This document shows positions 61,246 to 64,000 of a stretch of 64,000 nt of DNA, one piece after another. Both the position numbers and the translations under genes were made by a program. Positions within the stretch are counted from its first letter, which is position 1; each line of letters starts with the position of its first letter. Origin of the DNA: Patiria miniata (taxonomy: Eukaryota; Echinodermata; Asteroidea; Valvatida; Asterinidae). The notes below the pieces were generated by a model, which saw nothing but the letters and a program-made list of their open reading frames with translations, was not told the origin of the DNA and ran no database searches. Location: contig NW_024037069.1 in the NCBI RefSeq assembly GCF_015706575.1, positions 37,903,315 to 37,967,314 on the forward strand, given 5' to 3'.

Positions 61246-61721
61246 AGTGGTAACTGGTAAGAGTGTGTGAGTTCAAAGCTGGAAAATCAGGTAGAAAAAT
61301 TTACTTTTGCTTCAAAATACTGTCCCAAATTAAAGAGAACATTGTGTGGGGTCGAAAATATAACTAATTTGAAGCACCTCATTTATTATCAGAATACAAA
61401 ATGCAAGTGATTACGCCCACAGGGGTGGGCTAAACTACACAATCCCCGAAAATGGTTGACCCTTATTGCATAAATTGTTACAAGTTTATACTTTGCTTTA
61501 TGTGGCCGACTCAACAGATAAATGCCGAACTTGTTCCAAATCGTTCAGTGACTGGTACTGCTGCAGCTTTACATGTACTTTCCAACGTGCAGTCGAGTCC
61601 AAACCGACCGCTATATATAACAAGCTTGATCTACGGGCTAGCAAATGTTTTAAATAACAACGGTACAGAACGAAGTGAACAGAAAGTAATCGATCGAGCT
61701 GTAAAAGCTACATATTACCGG

Positions 61722-61868
61722 TCTCGACCCGAGACCAGCCAAAATATCGAGACCAAAGGGGGCCGAGACCGAGACCAAGACCGAGACCACAGCTTCCGAG
61801 ACCGAGACCGAGACCAGCAAAAAGTGGTCTCGAGACCGGTCTCGAGACCGAGACCGGTCTCGAGACCT
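61722..61868. repeat. CGAGAC simple array
   Basis: Hexamer CGAGAC units fill this stretch, interspersed with GGTCTC in the opposite sense, so part of it is self-complementary. It sits directly upstream of the duplicated block at 61880. Confidence 0.9.
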
Positions 61869-61879
61869 ACAACACTGGT

Positions 61880-62690
61880 GACAGGTCGCCCTCCCGAAAC
61901 GATCCTAAAAATAGCGTAGTGTCGTACTCACGCGTGCGCAGTACTACCAATGAGGCCACATTTCATGGAGTCGGATATTCACGCTACACTGGCATTAGAC
62001 AAAGCGGCGAAACGGCCACTCTAAGCCACGATGGCCTTGGCTCGTGGCTTTGCCACTCGTACGTGCTTACTTAATCTTTGCTCCAGTCGCTTCGTGTATT
62101 TCGCAGCTCCTCCACTCTAAGCCACGGGTCAGAGGAGTTGGATTTTCATTTCGCTCGTACCCCCGCCCTGCAAACAAAGTTTGCTCGCCATACAGAAGGG
62201 CAACCTCCATCACCTGAGAAATTGAAATGGCGCTGTCGACACACAAATATCATGAAGCCCACAGTGTGTACAGGAGATTAACCAACAGAGAGAAAACTTT
62301 AATCGAATGGTTCCATGGAAATACACAAAGTTTGTTGGACAACGACTTTGCAGTGTCGATGTCACAGGATACGGACGTGAAAGTGCTAAGTGTTGGAGCG
62401 GGGGACGGTGCGTATAACAGTGTGTATAAAAAAAATTGACCATGGGACCAAGTTTTCGAATTTAGCCGTTGGAACAAAGGTAGCCTAATCCTCCGTGTGG
62501 GTATTTGCCTAGCCTACACAAAAATGTGTTTAGAGAGTAAACACAATTCTAAACACTTAATTGCTATCAGTTTGTAAACAATGTTTAGATGCTAAACATT
62601 TTTAGCATGAGGTGATAGCAGAAAAGTGTTTGGAAGTGTGTTTCCTCGTTGCTGGAGTTACCCAGCCCTAAATTTTATCATTGGGTTGTC
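61880..62690 (+). repeat. Local duplication of HNMT-like 5' region
   Basis: This block matches 53399-55757 in the same order and orientation: block X (61880-61990), a gene-upstream part, exon 1, and an intron-1 part with AAACACAATTCTAAACACTT. Two stretches present in the other copy are absent here: 53510-54095 and about 54561-55526. The match ends inside a palindromic foldback. Confidence 0.85.
62227..62407 (+). pseudogene. Duplicate of HNMT-like exon 1
   Basis: It encodes the same 60 residues as exon 1 with two replacements (Ala to Asp in NAFAVSML, Leu to Ser four to five residues later) plus a few silent changes. The GTGCGT donor is kept. No matching exon 2 is seen before the window ends 1.6 kb later; the intact gene's first intron is 2.6 kb. 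It is either an orphan exon or the start of a tandem paralogue running off the window. The frame is not broken. Confidence 0.75.
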
Positions 62691-62739
62691 ATTTAATGAC
62701 AACCCAATGATAAAATTTAGGGCTGGGTAACTCCAGCTA
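62649..62739. mobile_element. 91-bp miniature foldback of the same family
   Basis: It is a palindrome with ends TGCTGGAGTTACCCAGCCCT and complement, flanked by GTTTCCTCG on both sides (62640-62648 and 62740-62748). It shares its ends with the 950-bp foldback at 46495. Confidence 0.9.
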
Positions 62740-62787
62740 GTTTCCTCGCTAAATACGTTTCTGTTGGCCAGACAAATATCCGCACAG

Positions 62788-62955
62788 TATACAAATATTG
62801 AATGCTTCGAGTGGTGTAGTAAAACTAGCCTCCCGAGGTGATCCATGGACATTCTATTTTCCCGAGGCGAAGCCCAGGGAAAATAGAATGCTCCATGGAT
62901 CACCGAGGGAGGCTAGTTTTACTACACCACGAGATAAAGAATTCAATATTTGTTT
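62788..62955. repeat. Long hairpin, about 168 bp
   Basis: GAGTGGTGTAGTAAAACTAG through TTCTATTTTCCC faces its complement across a spacer of about 14 nt. AAATATTGAAT and ATTCAATATTT continue the pairing outside. Confidence 0.88.
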
Positions 62956-63186
62956 TATAATACTTCACCCACAGATTCGGCTTGGTTTCAATATTTTGAA
63001 TTATTTAAATCTGAACACAGTTGAAATAAACTTCAATTTCAATACAAAATTGGTGGAAACTGTATTTCTCTCTTCCAAACTACCCCTTCACGAAATGTTT
63101 GAACCAAACTCTGCGGCGCGCTCTCTTTGGAACAATACACTCTACGCGCAACGCGCACACCAGCATGCATTTGCACGCATAATACC

Positions 63187-63286
63187 GCGCCGTGGATGTT
63201 GCTACGGGTACAGTACTTTTGGCCGTGCACAGACAGATAACAAAAATAGAAAGTATCATGTGACTCGCTCTCGACCAATCAAGACG
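63187..63286 (+). repeat. Direct repeat, left copy
   Basis: These 100 bp recur at 63901-64000 with about four differences. They contain TACTTTTGGCCGTGCACAGA and GTATCATGTGACTCGCTCTC. The right copy runs to the window edge, so the repeat may be longer. Confidence 0.9.
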
Positions 63287-63403
63287 ATGCCGAGTACGCT
63301 GTGTCATTTTGCAATCACTCTATGCCACTCATTTGAAGTACTTGGCACAATTTGCTCACTCGGTATCTGAAACTACAATACTGGTTACTGGTAGAGCTGA
63401 CCC

Positions 63404-63900
63404 CAACCTCGTCCCCAGGGTGTCGAGCAGTACGCGCCCACCACTACCTGCTCTCTCACCCTGGTATTGGATCATTTGCATGTGCAAGATTTTTGCACAC
63501 GTATGCAAATGAGGAACAGTCTGGTGCCTGGATATGCGTTACACATTAGCGTTTGTTTTTGTATGCGGTGTCTGAGGTAAAAACCGAGAGTCAATTCGTA
63601 GCAGCGCGAGCACGGCGTGAGTTATGAAAACACGATTTTTGAAATCAAACTGTTACGATCTTATCGAGACAACATGCAGTATCATAATTATTTCATATTA
63701 ATATGAGCAAATTGGAAAGGAAATTAGTATTTTCGCGAAAACACGTACTGCACGTTGTGAATAATAGCACCAAGTACACGATAAAAATCCATTACTAGCC
63801 AATTGCGGTATCCAATCAGGATACAGGAAGAAAGTTTCCTATCCAGGGTTTACTATTGGAAACCGTGTTGGAAATAAAGTAAGCACTTGGGACGAGGTTG
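63404..63900 (-). mobile_element. Family E element, copy 3, inverted
   Basis: It begins CAACCTCGTCCCCAGGGTGT and ends TGGGACGAGGTTG, reversed relative to the other two copies. No target duplication is visible. A 100-bp direct repeat of upstream DNA starts exactly at its right end. Confidence 0.85.
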
Positions 63901-64000
63901 GCGCCGTGGATGTTGCTACGGGTATAGTACTTTTGGCCGTGCACAGAAAGATAGCAAAAAAAGAAAGTATCATGTGACTCGCTCTCGACCAATCAAGACG
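63901..64000 (+). repeat. Direct repeat, right copy
   Basis: This is the second copy of 63187-63286, abutting the end of the family E element, truncated by the window. Confidence 0.9.

Noticed and set aside
61452..61919. A 155-codon frame rich in Arg-Asp (RDRDRDQ)
   Set aside because: The RD-rich part is the CGAGAC simple array, which only mimics an SR-like protein, and the frame runs into duplicated block X.
62798..63370. A 190-codon frame on the plus strand
   Set aside because: It starts inside a long hairpin and continues through non-coding DNA. No homology is recognised.

Overview
This window is nuclear DNA from a marine invertebrate animal, most likely a non-vertebrate deuterostome such as an echinoderm (inference). 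It holds intron-split genes with GT-AG splice sites, long AT-rich introns, tRNA-derived SINEs, a LINE relic and many short inverted-repeat transposons. Palindromic strings such as TACATGTA, TACCGGTA and TAGGCCTA are scattered throughout and are familiar from sea urchin and other marine invertebrate genomes. I see no bacterial, plasmid or phage features and no CRISPR array.

Two genes can be reconstructed exon by exon. (1) On the minus strand, positions 31672 down to 1 hold 13 coding exons of a hexosaminidase D (HEXD, glycoside hydrolase family 20) homologue. Every junction has consistent splice phase, the catalytic Asp-Glu pair is present, and the last exon runs off the left edge. (2) On the plus strand, 54334-59316 holds three coding exons of a histamine N-methyltransferase-like (HNMT-like) SAM-dependent methyltransferase of 293 residues. 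A second copy of its first exon and upstream DNA lies at 61880-62690, so this end of the window contains a local duplication.

The rest is introns and intergenic DNA rich in mobile elements. Layout: 1-31.7 kb is HEXD, with minisatellites at 1.35-1.75 and 12.48-12.73 kb, inverted-repeat elements, SINEs at 10.9, 15.2 and 19.4 kb, and a LINE 3' end at 29.0 kb. 31.7-49 kb has no recognisable gene but holds several families of short DNA transposons: three families with TTAA boundaries, a CAGTG-ended hAT type with an 8-bp target duplication, Mutator-like types with 9-bp duplications, and a 950-bp foldback. 49-54 kb is a CpG-richer cluster of nested inverted-repeat elements. 54-59.3 kb is the HNMT-like gene. 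59.3-64 kb is the partial duplicate plus more palindromes.

The two genes are not expected to work together: HEXD would trim terminal hexosamines and the methyltransferase would methylate a small amine. The most unusual material is the palindromic DNA: a 34-bp perfect palindrome inside a TTAA-type MITE in which both arms changed together between copies; a duplication in which the partner copy preserves the empty sites of two transposon insertions; and one of those insertions carrying 11 TGASTCA heptamers concentrated near its ends.
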